A stretch of 64,000 nt of DNA. Source: Pararge aegeria (lineage: Eukaryota > Arthropoda > Insecta > Lepidoptera > Nymphalidae). Below, piece after piece: positions 1-9,486 of the stretch. The notes beneath the pieces were generated by a model. The model was not told the origin of the DNA. It searched no databases and was given only the letters and a program-made list of their open reading frames with translations. The stretch lies in contig NC_053183.1 in NCBI RefSeq assembly GCF_905163445.1, forward strand, positions 17,856,001 to 17,920,000. The letters run 5' to 3'. The translations under genes were made by a program, and so were the position numbers. Each line of letters begins with the position of its first letter. The stretch's first letter is position 1.

Positions 1-107
1 AAAAACATTCATGCTCATCACACAAACATTTTCCAGTTGTGGGAATCGAACTCACGGCCTTGGACTCAGAAAGCAGGGTCGCTGCAAACTGCGCCAGTCG
101 GCCGTCA
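1..107 (-). mobile_element. SINE-1 copy, cut by window edge
   Basis: The tRNA-like head (A box near 83-103, B box near 44-56, both read on the minus strand) and the start of the body are present. The rest lies beyond base 1. Matches the other SINE-1 copies in this window. Confidence 0.85.
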
Positions 108-306
108 ATTGATATTTTCAAGGCCAATTGTATATTATTTCATAACAAATAACCGAATGAAATCTTTGAGATGTCTCTCAATAAGTTCAAATTATATAAA
201 GCAGCTTGCAGAAAAATCCTTTTATAATGTTAAGGATCAAAAATGTTTGGGTGTGAATTGCTCTAACTTCATAGCTTAATAATAATTTACTGCGAGATGG
301 TGAGCC

Positions 307-379
307 GAAGCTACGCTTACTTTGGGGCTAGATGGCGATGTGTGTATTGTCGTAGTATATTTATTTATTTTTTTATTAA
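307..379 (+). mobile_element. SINE-1 3' end fragment
   Basis: Only the conserved 3' block (AGCTACGCTTACTTTGGGGC, then GATGGCGATGTGTGTATTGT) and the ATTTATTT tail remain. The tRNA head is missing, as expected of a 5'-truncated retrocopy. A SINE-2 fragment follows directly. Confidence 0.8.
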
Positions 380-452
380 TTGCTTTAACGGTGAAGGAAA
401 ACATCGTGAGGAAACTTGCATGCCTGGGGAGTTCTCCATAATATTTTCTAAG
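378..452 (+). mobile_element. SINE-2 body fragment
   Basis: Contains the SINE-2 body motifs GCTTTAACGGTGAAGG and GAGGAAACTTGCATGCC, then stops before the 3' half. It abuts the SINE-1 tail on its left and a TIR-Q fragment on its right, so three repeat remnants lie end to end. Confidence 0.75.
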
Positions 453-456
453 GCTA

Positions 457-545
457 GTCGTGACCACGATCCATGCAACTGGGTCGAAATATCGACAAAT
501 TCAAAATATTATCGTGGTATGTACCCGTTGAACTATACTTAAGAA
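457..545 (-). repeat. TIR-Q internal fragment (deleted form)
   Basis: Reverse complement of part of the element at 47304-47641. It shares the CGTGACCACGATCCATGCAA and GGGTCGAAATATCGACAAAT segments. About 60 bases present in the other copy are missing between two CGTGGTA direct repeats. Confidence 0.7.
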
Positions 546-551
546 ATAAAT

Positions 552-673
552 GCTTATAATATATGTATACACCCATTCATGATCATCACACATTTTTCCA
601 GTTTTGGGAATCGAACCCACGGCCTTGGACTCAGTAAGAAGGGTCGCTACCCACTGTGCAAATGGACCGTCGA
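552..673 (-). mobile_element. SINE-1 head, 3' part lost
   Basis: Minus-strand SINE-1 tRNA-like region with a recognisable B box (GGAATCGAACCCACGGCC on the plus strand) and part of the body. The A/T-rich 3' tail is absent. Confidence 0.75.
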
Positions 674-682
674 TTTTGGATT

Positions 683-1182
683 CATCATTCAAGTCGGCAT
701 GATACAGTGCGGTTTTTTAATACCCAAAGGCATCTAAAAAATCTGACTGATTGATTCTATCGTTGGTAATTAAAAATCTCTACATAATTGATGCGAATTA
801 GTAGTTTGATTGATTTATTCATCATTTTATGACTATTTCAATACAACGGTATCCTTATAAGATAGTAAACAAAAATCTAAATTCATATATTAGAAGTATA
901 TATATTCATATATATATACGACCGCTTAGTAGGTATGTATATGGGCGTTTTAAAAGCGGCTGCAAGCTCACGCTGTTAAGCGGGAGTCGGCTACTTCAAA
1001 TACTCGGCACTGTCTGAACGGTCTATCATCGATTCTTTGGGTAGGTACCTCATTTATTTCAATCAAAATATTTAGTAGGTAGGTACGTACCTCGTTTATT
1101 ACAATCTTAGTAGATAGCATTTGTTTGAATTGCTATCAATAATTAAACAACGGATAATCAAAATACCAAGATTTTTGATTTT
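683..1182. other. no gene; short direct duplication
   Basis: AT-rich sequence without an ORF I trust. Around 1040-1115 a segment beginning GGTAGGTAC is repeated twice in imperfect tandem (period about 38-40 bases). Nothing else is recognised. Confidence 0.5.
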
Positions 1183-1315
1183 AGGCGTGTGGAGTCCAAT
1201 ATATCCGCAATGGGACCAGTAACCGCATTTCGGATTGGTTAATACGGCCTTAATCCCTTCTAATTGTGGGAGGAGACCCCCGCGCTGTATTGGACAGGTA
1301 ATTGATAATATAATT
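1183..1315 (+). mobile_element. SINE-2 3' half
   Basis: Carries the 3' motifs GGCGTGTGGAGTCCA, ACGGCCTTAATCCCTTCT and GTGGGAGGAGACCC of SINE-2. The head is missing and the terminal TGATGATG tail has decayed. Confidence 0.75.
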
Positions 1316-1605
1316 TGATAAACTTTTGGATAGACTTTATTATCATATCAATGGCTACCTATATGGGAAATTGTTATAATAGGCATTCAAGAATTCATTT
1401 TATTTTTAAATATTAATTTTTTAATTAGTCTGTTATTTTCATTTCCTTTTTTGCGTTTTTTTGTGGCTTACTTTTAATTTATTCAAATGTGACTAGTTAT
1501 TTAACGTAACAAATTGATATAATGATTAACGACAAATTTTTGCACGCCAATTTTTTTAATCTTGGCAGGATATGTGACATTAACACATTAACCCGTACTC
1601 AAACC

Positions 1606-1830
1606 AAATAAAAATTGATTGATTGATTGATCATCAGCCTGTATTCGAGTAAGTCTTTTATGTTAAGTTCTACTCTTGATGGCTTAAAGGGGGTACGGCC
1701 ATCAATATAACACGTTCGCCAGCAGCGCCTAGTACCAGCAGACCATACATAATACATGAGCAACGTCCCGCTGCCTCGCGCTGGATAATTGCGGCGCAAC
1801 GGGCCCGGGCGCCTCACCAAACATGGCCTG
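1606..1830 (-). mobile_element. unclassified retroelement 3' end with GATT tail
   Basis: On the minus strand a 73-codon open frame (1599-1820) reads into a (AATC)n tail at about 1616-1632. Its GC-rich start contrasts with the flanks. The open frame followed by a simple tail suggests the 3' end of a non-LTR element. I do not recognise the peptide. Confidence 0.4.
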
Positions 1831-1924
1831 GGACGTTAACACGACACGACACGATCTCAGATAGCCGAGAGAAATCTCAATCAAGACCTATGCCTATGTT
1901 AGCTTCACTACATACGAATAGATC

Positions 1925-2195
1925 CTGTCTGTCTGTACCTATACAACGTGTAAATGAAAACCGAAATGATACTTTACAGGCACTTTTGAGTAAACCACTG
2001 CCATAGTTTTACTGAAAGAAACCAGGTACAGCGCTAACATCACATGCAAAATTAAAATCATGTGACTGTCACTTTATTAGGTACTATACGCGTGGCAGTC
2101 TTTTATCTTCCATAGGGTTATCATAAGTAAAGACTTTGTTTTGAATTCGTTTGTATGGAATAATAAATATGCATCTTTTTATTTAATATTACATT
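1925..2195 (+). repeat. rep-P copy
   Basis: Shares ordered blocks with 32245-32625 and, in reverse, 38380-38670. The blocks are ACAACGTGTAAATGAAA, ATCATGTGACTGTCAC-like, a TACTATACGCG block, and AATTCGTTTGTATGGAATAA. Three copies in one window show it is interspersed. Class unknown. Confidence 0.65.
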
Positions 2196-2460
2196 ATTAT
2201 TATTTTATAGCTACGCAGAAGCTTGTCGCGAGATACGTAATCACCCACACCAGCAATGCAGAACACATTAATGCTGCTTGGCGGCTGCTTCCCCGGACTA
2301 GCTCTTTTACAATAATTGGGTACAACAAAAATATCGCCACAGTTTATCACAGGAGACGGGGAAATGTTTAGATTCACCACGCGCTTCCCCGGACGAGCTA
2401 AAGTCACAGATAGCTCCACTACAACTAAAAATTCCAGAAGTGGGACTAAAATTGCAAACA
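2196..2460 (+). repeat. unclassified repeat-like segment
   Basis: GC-richer than its flanks and directly follows rep-P. It contains CTTCCCCGGACGAGCTA, a motif also seen near 19817 beside a SINE-3 copy, so it is probably repeat-derived. Open frames here are short and overlap on both strands. No protein is recognised. Confidence 0.35.
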
Positions 2461-2950
2461 ATCCTCGTAGCTTTTTATTATTTAGTAGACAAAGACAATG
2501 TAGTAGTAAATGGCCTCGACGTCTTCAGTAAACCTAGGCATCACGTAAATGGAATTCTCATGATTAAGACGATGTCTATAGAATAAAAGACGTTTTAGCA
2601 ACTCTTATGTGATAACTATTGGTAAACGGCTGATGTATGTATAGGAATCTCTTAAGATTACGCATTACCTTGATCGTCGTTAGTGAAAACGGGCATAAGG
2701 CTACCAGGAACTGCGTGCTATCTTGAGTCGTCATCTCGTCGCGTCACACGAATGGCATCCGCACGGAACGGGACCCCGGGGTCCGAATAAGGCGTGATTG
2801 CCTGCAGGCTGCAACCCGATCGAAAGTTATGCCGCCGCTGAGAAAACTCCGCCATTACATTAATTGACCGGACACAATCACTGATAATGTTTTAGATGAC
2901 CCCGATGTACTGATTTCTAGGGATTACCTAAAGCCTTTTTTTATAATCAT
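2461..2950. other. no recognisable feature
   Basis: No ORF or repeat recognised. A GC-rich patch near 2755-2815 (CGGAACGGGACCCCGGGGTC) stands out from the AT-rich surroundings but shows no splice-bounded frame. Confidence 0.5.
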
Positions 2951-2954
2951 TAAT

Positions 2955-3285
2955 TTATCACATCAGAAATGTGGAGATCCATAGAAGTTTAGAGTTACCC
3001 ACATAGCTCAACGAGTCGCGAAACTGGAGTGGCAATGGGCGGGGCATATAGTTCGGAGGAGGGATGAACGTTGGGGTCCCAAGGTGCTGGAATGGCAGCG
3101 CACTGGTAAGCGCAGCGCTGGTCGACCCCCGACGAGGTGGACGGACGACATTATTCGCGTCGCAGGCAGCCGCTGGATTCAAGCGGCACAAAACCGTGGA
3201 ATTTGGAACTCCCTACGAAAGACCTATGTCCAGCAGTGGACGTCTATCGGTTGATACGATGATGGTGATGATGAATTGATGGACC
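2955..3285 (+). mobile_element. RTE-type LINE, pol C-terminus remnant
   Basis: Translating from about 2995 gives a contiguous peptide with the signatures AKLEWQWAGHIVRRRDERWG, KRSAGRPPTRWTDDI and QQWTSIG, ending at a stop near 3252. This is the conserved C-terminal tail of RTE-clade reverse transcriptases, and it runs into a TGATGATG-like tail at 3257-3276, as RTE elements do. The preceding residues (IRNVEIHR) continue only after a frame change near 2988. The copy is therefore 5'-truncated and frameshifted, a dead retrotransposon end. Confidence 0.85.
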
Positions 3286-3289
3286 AAGC

Positions 3290-3500
3290 AGATATACACA
3301 CCTGTTAGTAAGTGGAAAACTATCGCCTATAAACAGAGTACCACTTCCCAGGTCATGCAAGGAACACATCCTGCAAAATGTTGCCCTGTGTTCATCAACC
3401 TGAGGCGTAGGTTAAGCCTCATGCGCCTGTAATTACACCGGAAACCACGCCCTTCAGACTGGAACACGTTATGCCGTGTTCCAGTCTGAAGGGCGTATTC
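3290..3500 (+). repeat. rep-O copy
   Basis: Shares GAGGCGTAGGT, CATGCGCCTGTAATTACA-like and AACCACGCCC blocks with 12660-12890. The 3' part is an unusually perfect inverted repeat (see next entry). The family is common in Lepidoptera. Class not certain. Confidence 0.6.
3447..3496. repeat. perfect 22-bp hairpin
   Basis: Arms 3447-3468 and 3475-3496 are exact reverse complements (22 of 22) around a 6-base loop TTATGC. It sits inside rep-O. It is a strong potential cruciform but lacks a T-tract and other terminator context. Confidence 0.9.
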
Positions 3501-3608
3501 GTCCTATCTTATATGTCAAAAATCAAGTTAATTGGTTGCTAAGTTAGGGCGTAAAAGAATGACAAACAAACTTTCGCATTAATAATTTTTAGTAGGTAAG
3601 GATACTAT
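3500..3608 (-). mobile_element. Helitron-like 5' end fragment
   Basis: On the minus strand it reads as a Helitron-like left end: TACTAAAAATTATTAATG, then GCGAAAGTTTGTTTGTC, then CGCCCTAACTTAGCAACCAA. The same block recurs at 31380-31470 and, less closely, 43981-44110. The CTAG end is absent. Confidence 0.55.
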
Positions 3609-3890
3609 GTAAATCTTTAAAGATAAGTGACTATACTCAATGAACAACAGTCAACAAACTCATTGTAAAACTCATATTATACCATTTCTTTAATATTTCT
3701 AAATGATTGAATGAATGACTGATCTAAAGAAATAAAACCGTTTAAACTTCCTTCTGAAAACAATGATTTTGAACCTGTCTGCTGGTCAGAAGTCATATTA
3801 GCCTATTAATCGACATCTATAGGGCATGCAACACGAGAAAGTTATGTCTAACCATTATTTTAATTATTCATGTATTTCATATAAATTGTG
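3609..3890. other. no recognisable feature
   Basis: AT-rich, no ORF or repeat recognised. Confidence 0.5.
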
Positions 3891-3892
3891 GA

Positions 3893-4186
3893 TGTTATAT
3901 GTAATATATTTTATTTGTATTTATATGTAATATATTTATATATATATATATTATAGTTAAATTTATATATATATATATATTTTATTTGCATATTTGTATA
4001 ATTTTAAATCTTATTTATTGCACCACCTACCTCTTTTCTATGTTTTTTCCTTTTAAGCCATTGGTTGCCTGGAAGAAATCGCTATGTAGCGATAAGGCCA
4101 CCAAATTGTACTTTCTTGATATTTATATCTCTGTAACTACTTTTTTTCTTTGGTGTACAATAAAAGTGTATTCATTCATTCATTCC
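3893..4186 (+). mobile_element. LINE-H (CR1/Jockey-type) 3' end
   Basis: The 3' untranslated end of a CR1/Jockey-type LINE. It has an (AT)n stretch, ATTGCACCACCTACCTC, then GCCTGGAAGAAATCGCTATG, GCGATAAGGCC, TGTACAATAAAAGTGTATTC and an (ATTC)n tail. The same 3' sequence is joined to a pol C-terminus at 38671-39405. No coding part is left here. Confidence 0.85.
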
Positions 4187-4411
4187 TCTCCCATAGGAGA
4201 GACAGTTTTAGTGCATATACCCACCACACTACTCCAATACTGGTTCGTGGGCTTTAAGGACTATTACAACAAGTAGTGATAATAAACGAGACCGGCTTAA
4301 CGTGCTCTCCGACGCACGGGGGTTAACACCGCGAACTTCCTAACTCCGGGCGGGTATTGAAAATTCTTTAATGGAAAAACACAATACCTAAAAACTTTTG
4401 TTCCGACCGGG
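4187..4411 (-). mobile_element. SINE-4 copy
   Basis: Contains GGGCTTTAAGGACTATTA, GGCTTAACGTGCTCTCCGAC and, at about 4404-4420, a reversed tRNA-like B box (CCGGGATTCGAATTC). The family therefore reads on the minus strand. It inserted directly beside, or in, the LINE-H tail. Confidence 0.65.
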
Positions 4412-4596
4412 ATTCGAATTCTGGATTCTTCTTAGACCAGGACGCGTTTGGAACCCTCGTATCTTTAGTTTTAACTTTACGAATATGGTTATCGCCATCA
4501 TCTCACTACTGTGTGATTCTCATGTAATGTACGCATCAAAAGTGCCACCTATGGGCCTACTTGAATAAAGATATTTTGACTTTGACTTTGACTTTC
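4412..4596 (+). mobile_element. LINE-D 3' end
   Basis: Shares AGACCAGGACGCGTTTGGAA, GGTTATCGCCATCATCTCAC and ACGCATCAAAAGTGCCACCT with the reversed copy at 19000-19165. Ends in three TTTGAC units. The simple-repeat end marks a non-LTR retrotransposon 3' terminus. Confidence 0.75.
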
Positions 4597-5011
4597 GAGC
4601 TCGTGATCCGTAGAATATGCTAATCACTAAGCTAGCGAGGCAGTTAGTATATACACTATCTGTGTGAGAGTTCTGAACGAGACCTATAGATGATTGGAAA
4701 GTGGACGAGTCAATAATCAATATTGAGTCGAGTGGACAACCGGCTCCGAGCTGCCTTTAGTAAGTACCTACTCAGAGTATAGTATACTAGACAGAAGGCA
4801 ACCGGATTACTGTTCTATGCCCAGCGGGCTAACACTTTGCAAAGTTTGTATTTTTTGTAAATCACCAATCAATAGGTTTCAAATTGTGAATAACTTATGT
4901 ATATATATATATAGAGGTAAGGAAATAATGATGAAATATTGCAAAAGGGAGTTACATGTGACATATCAAGTGTATTTTCAGTTACTTCGTACCAAATCAA
5001 CAATTATCATA
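4597..5011. other. no recognisable feature
   Basis: AT-rich sequence with a short (TA)n tract near 4899-4912. No gene or repeat recognised. Confidence 0.5.
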
Positions 5012-5648
5012 TCCTACTAATATTAGAAATGTGCAAGTGTGGATGTTTGTTACTCAATCACGCAAAAACGGCTGAACGGATTTGGATGAAATTTGGCGTG
5101 CATGTAGCCTTTGACATGAAAAAGAACATAGGCTACCTTTTATCCCGATTCCTTAAGTAGTTGCCGAGGGAAAATTGTTTAGGAGCTAAACCGCGGGCAG
5201 ACTGCTTTGAAATTTGGTATGCATGTCACCTATGCAATGGAAAAGGACATGAACGTTCTATACCGATCTCTCAATTAGTTACCGTGGTACCGTGGATTAA
5301 CAATTGTTTACGAGCGATGCTTTAGAACCAATTTGACAGCCGATTGGCGCAGTGGGCAGCGACCCTGCTTTCTGAGTCAATGGCCGTGGGTTCGATTCCC
5401 ACAACTGGACAATATTTGTGTGATGAACATGAATGTTTTTCAGTGTCTGGGTGTTTATCTATATATTATAAGTATTTATGTATATTATTAATAAAAAATA
5501 TTCATCAGTTATCCTAGTACCCATAACACAAGCTACGCTTACTTTGGGGCTAGATGGCGATATGTGTATTGTCGTAGTATATTTGTTTATTTATTTATTT
5601 TATTTTAATTCTGAAGTCCGCGCAGACGAAGTCGCGGGCAGAAACTAA
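5012..5648 (+). mobile_element. Helitron-like element interrupted by SINE-1
   Basis: The left end is TCCTACTAATATTAGAAATG after an A at 5011. Next comes the lepidopteran Helitron left-end block (CACGCAAAAACGGCTGAACG). The right end has GCAGACGAAGTCGCGGGC and terminates CTAA at 5645-5648. No transposase is present, so it is non-autonomous. A SINE-1 occupies 5335-5607, so the Helitron is the older insertion. Confidence 0.75.
5335..5607 (+). mobile_element. SINE-1, near full length
   Basis: tRNA-like head with A box (GATTGGCGCAGTGGGCAGCG) and B box (GGGTTCGATTCCC), body with TTTTTCAGTGTCTGGGTGTT, conserved 3' block and ATTTATTT tail. Nested in a Helitron-like element. Confidence 0.9.
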
Positions 5649-5998
5649 AAAAAAATCCCATTATTTAAGAAGGGGGTTTCATTTACTCTAAGAGCTCAAC
5701 ACGCTATCGTCTCTCTATCGCCATTTTTTATCTGTCTTTTCGATCTATCCTAGCCCAAATTTTTTAACGTGATATCGCCATCGTGGTAACAAGAACTGTT
5801 ATTCTATGTTCCCTACTAGATATGTCGCTTCAGGGCATTCTGTAGGCTGGTTACGATTCAACTGTTGAAAGTCGGGTCGGATTTATTGTTGCGTTTATAC
5901 TTTACTGCATTCGATTAGAAATTTCTAACTTCGTAAACCTGAAATCTATTTCGAAACATTTACCTACTTATCAGAACTGCTTGCTGTTCCACAAGGCA
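5649..5998. other. no recognisable feature
   Basis: No ORF or repeat recognised. Confidence 0.5.
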
Positions 5999-6245
5999 AT
6001 CAACCCATTACGGGCCCACTACTGAGCACGGGTCTCCTCCCACAATGAGAGGGTTAAGATTGAGGTTGGTGGACTCCATACACCTTTGAGAACATTATGT
6101 AGAACTCTCAGGCATGCAGGTTTCCTCACGATGTTTTCCTTCACCGTTGAAGCAAGTGATATTTTGATTACTTAAAACTCACACAACTTAGAAAAGTTTA
6201 GATTCCAACTCGGCTCCCAGTGCGCTATCACCGCTTCCGGATCAG
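5999..6245 (-). mobile_element. SINE-2, near full length
   Basis: Minus-strand copy: TACGGGCCCACTACTGAGCA, GGCATGCAGGTTTCCTCACG and TTTTCCTTCACCGTTGAAGC on the plus strand. It ends at a degraded tRNA-like head with poor boxes near 6205-6245. Confidence 0.85.
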
Positions 6246-6341
6246 ATCTATATATAATGGGAATCATGGGATGAATTTTAGGCGGCTGATCACCGGAACG
6301 ACGCGCCATTCTAACTTTTAGGAGTTACGTGCGAGTTTCAT

Positions 6342-6610
6342 GACGGCCGAGTGGCGCAGTTGGCAGCGACCCTTCTTACTGAGTCCAAGGTCGTGGGTTC
6401 GATTCCCACAACTGGAATATGTTTGTGTGATGAACATGAATGTTTTTCAGTGTCTGGGTGTTTATCTGTATATTTTAAGTATTTATGTGTACTATATTCA
6501 TAAAAAAAAATTCTTCAGCTATCTTAGTACCCATAACACAAGCTACGCTTACTTTGGGGCTAGATGGCGATGTGTGTATTGTCGTAGTGTATTTATTTAT
6601 TTATTTATAT
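6342..6610 (+). mobile_element. SINE-1, full length
   Basis: Complete head, body, 3' block and (TTTA)n tail. A box GAGTGGCGCAGTTGG and B box GGGTTCGATTCCC are both intact, so it could still have an internal pol III promoter. Confidence 0.9.
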
Positions 6611-6862
6611 AGAACTAGAAATTTAAAAAATAACATAAAAATGCAGGACCTGCACAAGGACAAATTATATCCAAAGAGATTTCTTCCGGAAGCCCTCGAA
6701 TGTGAGAAAAATTAAGTAGTAGAACTCAGTAGGTACTAACAGAAATAACTGATACGAAGAGATACAACGCAATACGGTACGGTAAGGTAAATTTCGGACA
6801 TTTATAATTTCCTTATTTTCCATGGTTTGTCAAAGACATGCCACCGAACGATGAAGCGTTCC

Positions 6863-6932
6863 GGTACGACGTCGGTTAGAAACCGATTAGGGTTGTGGGC
6901 TTAATATAACTGCCACACTCCTAAAAAGTTAG
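6863..6932 (+). mobile_element. SINE-3 internal fragment
   Basis: Contains GAAACCGATTAGGGTTGTGG and AACTGCCACACTCCTAA, the distal body of SINE-3. Ends on both sides are lost. Confidence 0.6.
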
Positions 6933-6989
6933 TTAGGTATTGCAGTCATGTACTATGCTTAAAATATACTTATTTAAGTAATGAAATAG

Positions 6990-7112
6990 TATTATACGGT
7001 ATAATATATATTGCACCGCCTAGCTTTTTTCTGTATTAGTTTTCTTCGCCATTGGTTGCGTGGAAGAAATCGCTATAAAGCGATAAGGCCGCCTACGTAC
7101 GATATAAGTTAA
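6990..7112 (+). mobile_element. LINE-H 3' end fragment
   Basis: Has TATTGCACCGCCTAGC, GTGGAAGAAATCGCTATA and AGCGATAAGGCCGCC. The terminal tail is missing. Confidence 0.75.
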
Positions 7113-7435
7113 TAGGATATTACTGTATTTCCACGCAAATTTAACCGTCAAAGTACCTTACATTTTAATGTCCTTTTGTGTTACACTGATCTCATTCATA
7201 GATCGCGGTAAAAAACAACGAGTTCTTTTCAATTCCTCGCGAGGAGTCATAAGAGCTGTAATACCTAGCATTACTAATATCGGTTCCATGCAGCGTGACT
7301 TCATAACAATATTTCTCAACTCCGAAGACGAAACAAAACCTTACCATAGATCGCGCTATATAGTTTCTTTTCAACTTGGCGTTATCTCACTAGATGGGGT
7401 ATTCTAGCCCAATTTGCACGATTTGTAGTAAATCC
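7113..7435. other. no recognisable feature
   Basis: Open on both strands for about 60-79 codons (7168-7407 plus, 7192-7374 minus), but the two frames overlap and neither peptide is recognised. No splice context supports an exon. Confidence 0.45.
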
Positions 7436-7682
7436 CAGCACTTTAACTATTCTAAGTTATGTGCGTTTTAAGGAATTAAAATATCACTCACTTCAACGTT
7501 GAATGAAAACATCGTGTCATCCCGCATGCCTGAGAGTTCTCCATAACTTTCTCAAAAGCGTCTAAAGTCCACCAATCCGCAATGGGCCAGCGTGGTGGAC
7601 TACGGCTTTAACCCCTCCTCAGTGAGGGAGGAGACTAGTGCCTTGTAGTGGGCCGGTAATGGGTTGATATGATGTTGATGAT
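7436..7682 (+). mobile_element. SINE-2, 5'-truncated
   Basis: Body and 3' end are well preserved (CGCATGCCTGAGAGTTCTCC; GGGCCAGCGTGGTGGACTAC; GTGGGCCGGTAATGGGTTGA) and it ends in ATGATGTTGATGAT. The tRNA head is missing. Confidence 0.9.
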
Positions 7683-7707
7683 TGGCTCTCAGCTACTCAG
7701 TAAAGGT

Positions 7708-7887
7708 AGTTTCTTAAATTAATAAAAACACTTATTTAAAAAGAAAGATTTTAAAGATCTTTAATAAATTTTTTAATAAAAAAAAATGTTATAAAAAAAT
7801 GTTTTTTTTTCTTTAAAGAAAAAAAAATGAATATGCCGATTTGATTAAATATCTTTAAAATAAGTGTTTTTATTAATTTAAGAAACT
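7708..7887. mobile_element. MITE with perfect 30-bp terminal inverted repeats
   Basis: Arms 7708-7737 and 7858-7887 are exact reverse complements over 30 bases, starting AGTTTCTTAAATTAATAAAA. The 120-base interior is almost all A/T and holds a second imperfect inversion (TTTTAAAGAT). There is no coding capacity. The size and structure fit a miniature TIR transposon, but I found no sure target-site duplication. Confidence 0.7.
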
Positions 7888-7894
7888 ATATATT

Positions 7895-8071
7895 TCTATA
7901 TATAAAAATGTTATGTTGGTTTGTGTACGCTTCAAAAACTCAAAAAGTTTTGCACAGTTCGAGCTGAAATTTTAGCATGATATATAATACGCATCAAGGA
8001 TTGTTTTTATCTATTTTTCTCAACCATTTAATCACAATGTGCCACAGCAAAGCGTGGCAGAGTACAGCTAC
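7895..8071 (+). mobile_element. Helitron-like short element
   Basis: Starts TCTATATATAAAAATG, has GTTTGTGTACGCTTCAAAAA, and ends GCGTGGCAGAGTACAGCTAC. This is the layout of short lepidopteran Helitron-like elements with a hairpin just before the end. The end is CTAC rather than CTAG, and the left flank is T rather than A. Confidence 0.5.
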
Positions 8072-8191
8072 TTTTCTATAAAAGCCTTACTTTTTGTCAC
8101 TGTATATCGTGCGGAGAGTTTGATTTCTCGCACTAGCTATTTTTACTTTTCGCTTTTTTATAATTTACGTATCGTTCCGTTAATGTCTTTA

Positions 8192-8362
8192 TCATCATAT
8201 CAATCCATTGCTGGCCCCTTACAGGGCACGGGTGCCCTCTCGCAATGAGAAAGGTTTAGACCGTAGTACACCACGCCGGACAGTGCGAGTTGGTGGAGTC
8301 CACACGCTTTTTAGAATATTGTGAAGAACTCTCAGGTAAGCAGGTATAACTTTTAAACGATG
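8192..8362 (-). mobile_element. SINE-2 3' part
   Basis: Minus-strand copy of the distal half: ATCATATCAATCCATTGC, then CACGGGTGCCCTCTCGCAAT, then GTTGGTGGAGTCCACACGC. Stops just past AACTCTCAGG. Confidence 0.8.
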
Positions 8363-9020
8363 TATTTTTTTTTTAAATAAGCATTGTTTAGAATTTAAAA
8401 ATATGACAATCAATAAATGAAAGGAAATAAAGATGATCAATAAGAAACTTATGTAACCGAACGCATTCTTCACTGTCCGTTTAAGTAATAAAATTAGTAT
8501 AAGTAATTCATCTATGAACTCAAAACTAAACGGAATTAGTCTAATAAAATCATGAGTTTAAGCGATTATACATGAATTTCTTACACGTTTACGCGATCCT
8601 CAAAAAACACAAGCATTCAGATACATATTATTCAGTCTACGGATACATAGCCATCGAACTTATAACATTCTCGTTTTCGTTCAAGTAATGAAATAGATTC
8701 GTGAACCAATAGTAACATAGTCGCTAAGTACTGTTTTCTCGCGATAACCCGCGAACGGTCACGCGGCTATTTATAGTCGGCCGGCTCCTTAATGTTGATA
8801 TGCACACATACACATCAAGCTTACGAAATGTAAATAAACATAATTATCCATAGAGAAATGTGTAGACGGCCTCGATTTATTGGAGTGCGTCGGATGTTTG
8901 CGGACCACCGGTTAAAGGCGTCTTAAAAAAACGGAACAAATCGCCTATCTTATAAAAGCGTTAACTTCCGGTCAGGATACGATTATGCGAAGTCGAAATC
9001 TGTTTTTTTTTATTTAATGA
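8363..9020. other. no recognisable feature
   Basis: No ORF or repeat recognised. The GC-rich patch at 8740-8795 (ATAACCCGCGAACGGTCACG) is not repeated elsewhere in the window. Confidence 0.5.
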
Positions 9021-9023
9021 AAT

Positions 9024-9105
9024 TTTTGAAGTTATACTTCTTTTGGCGCATTAGGGAAATGAGATGAGACTTAATTTTTACGTAACGCACACCGTCACAA
9101 AAAAA
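9024..9105 (+). mobile_element. MITE-S half copy
   Basis: GAAGTTATACTTCTTTTGGC through GCACACCGTCACAAAAA matches the reverse complement of 20385-20470, one end of the inverted-repeat element there. Confidence 0.6.
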
Positions 9106-9258
9106 CCAACACCCTGAATTTAGCTATAGTCAAGATTTAAGTTTTTCAAAAAACGTTTTTTAAGATAATTTCAAGGAGTCTTCTAGTTCAGTATCTATAA
9201 AACTTCGTATTTTTATTAATTTTTTTTTACTTAGGCTCCTGAGGAAATACTAAATACT

Positions 9259-9486
9259 AAATATACTACAACAATGCACACATCGCCATCTAGCTCCAAA
9301 GTAAGCGTAGCTAAATGACTGATGAATATTTTTAAGAATAATATACATAAATACTTAGAATATACATATAAACACCCAGACACTGAAAAACATTCATGCT
9401 CATCACACAAACATTTTCCAGTAGTGGGAATCGAACCCACGGCCTTGGACTCAGAAAGCAGGGTCACTGCGCCAATCGGCCGTCAG
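9259..9486 (-). mobile_element. SINE-1, near full length
   Basis: Minus-strand copy with tail, 3' block, body and tRNA head. The body lacks part of the usual 3' block (AGCGTAGCTAAATGACTGAT joins directly). Confidence 0.9.

Noticed and set aside
43..105. tRNA gene at the window start and at each B-box-containing site
   Set aside because: All are SINE heads: A and B boxes at tRNA spacing but no closing acceptor stem or CCA-adjacent end, and each continues into a SINE body.
2955..3285. Host gene exon with RRRDERWG-type motif
   Set aside because: The motif order and TGATGATG tail match RTE LINE C-termini; two more decayed copies occur at 42500 and 50490.
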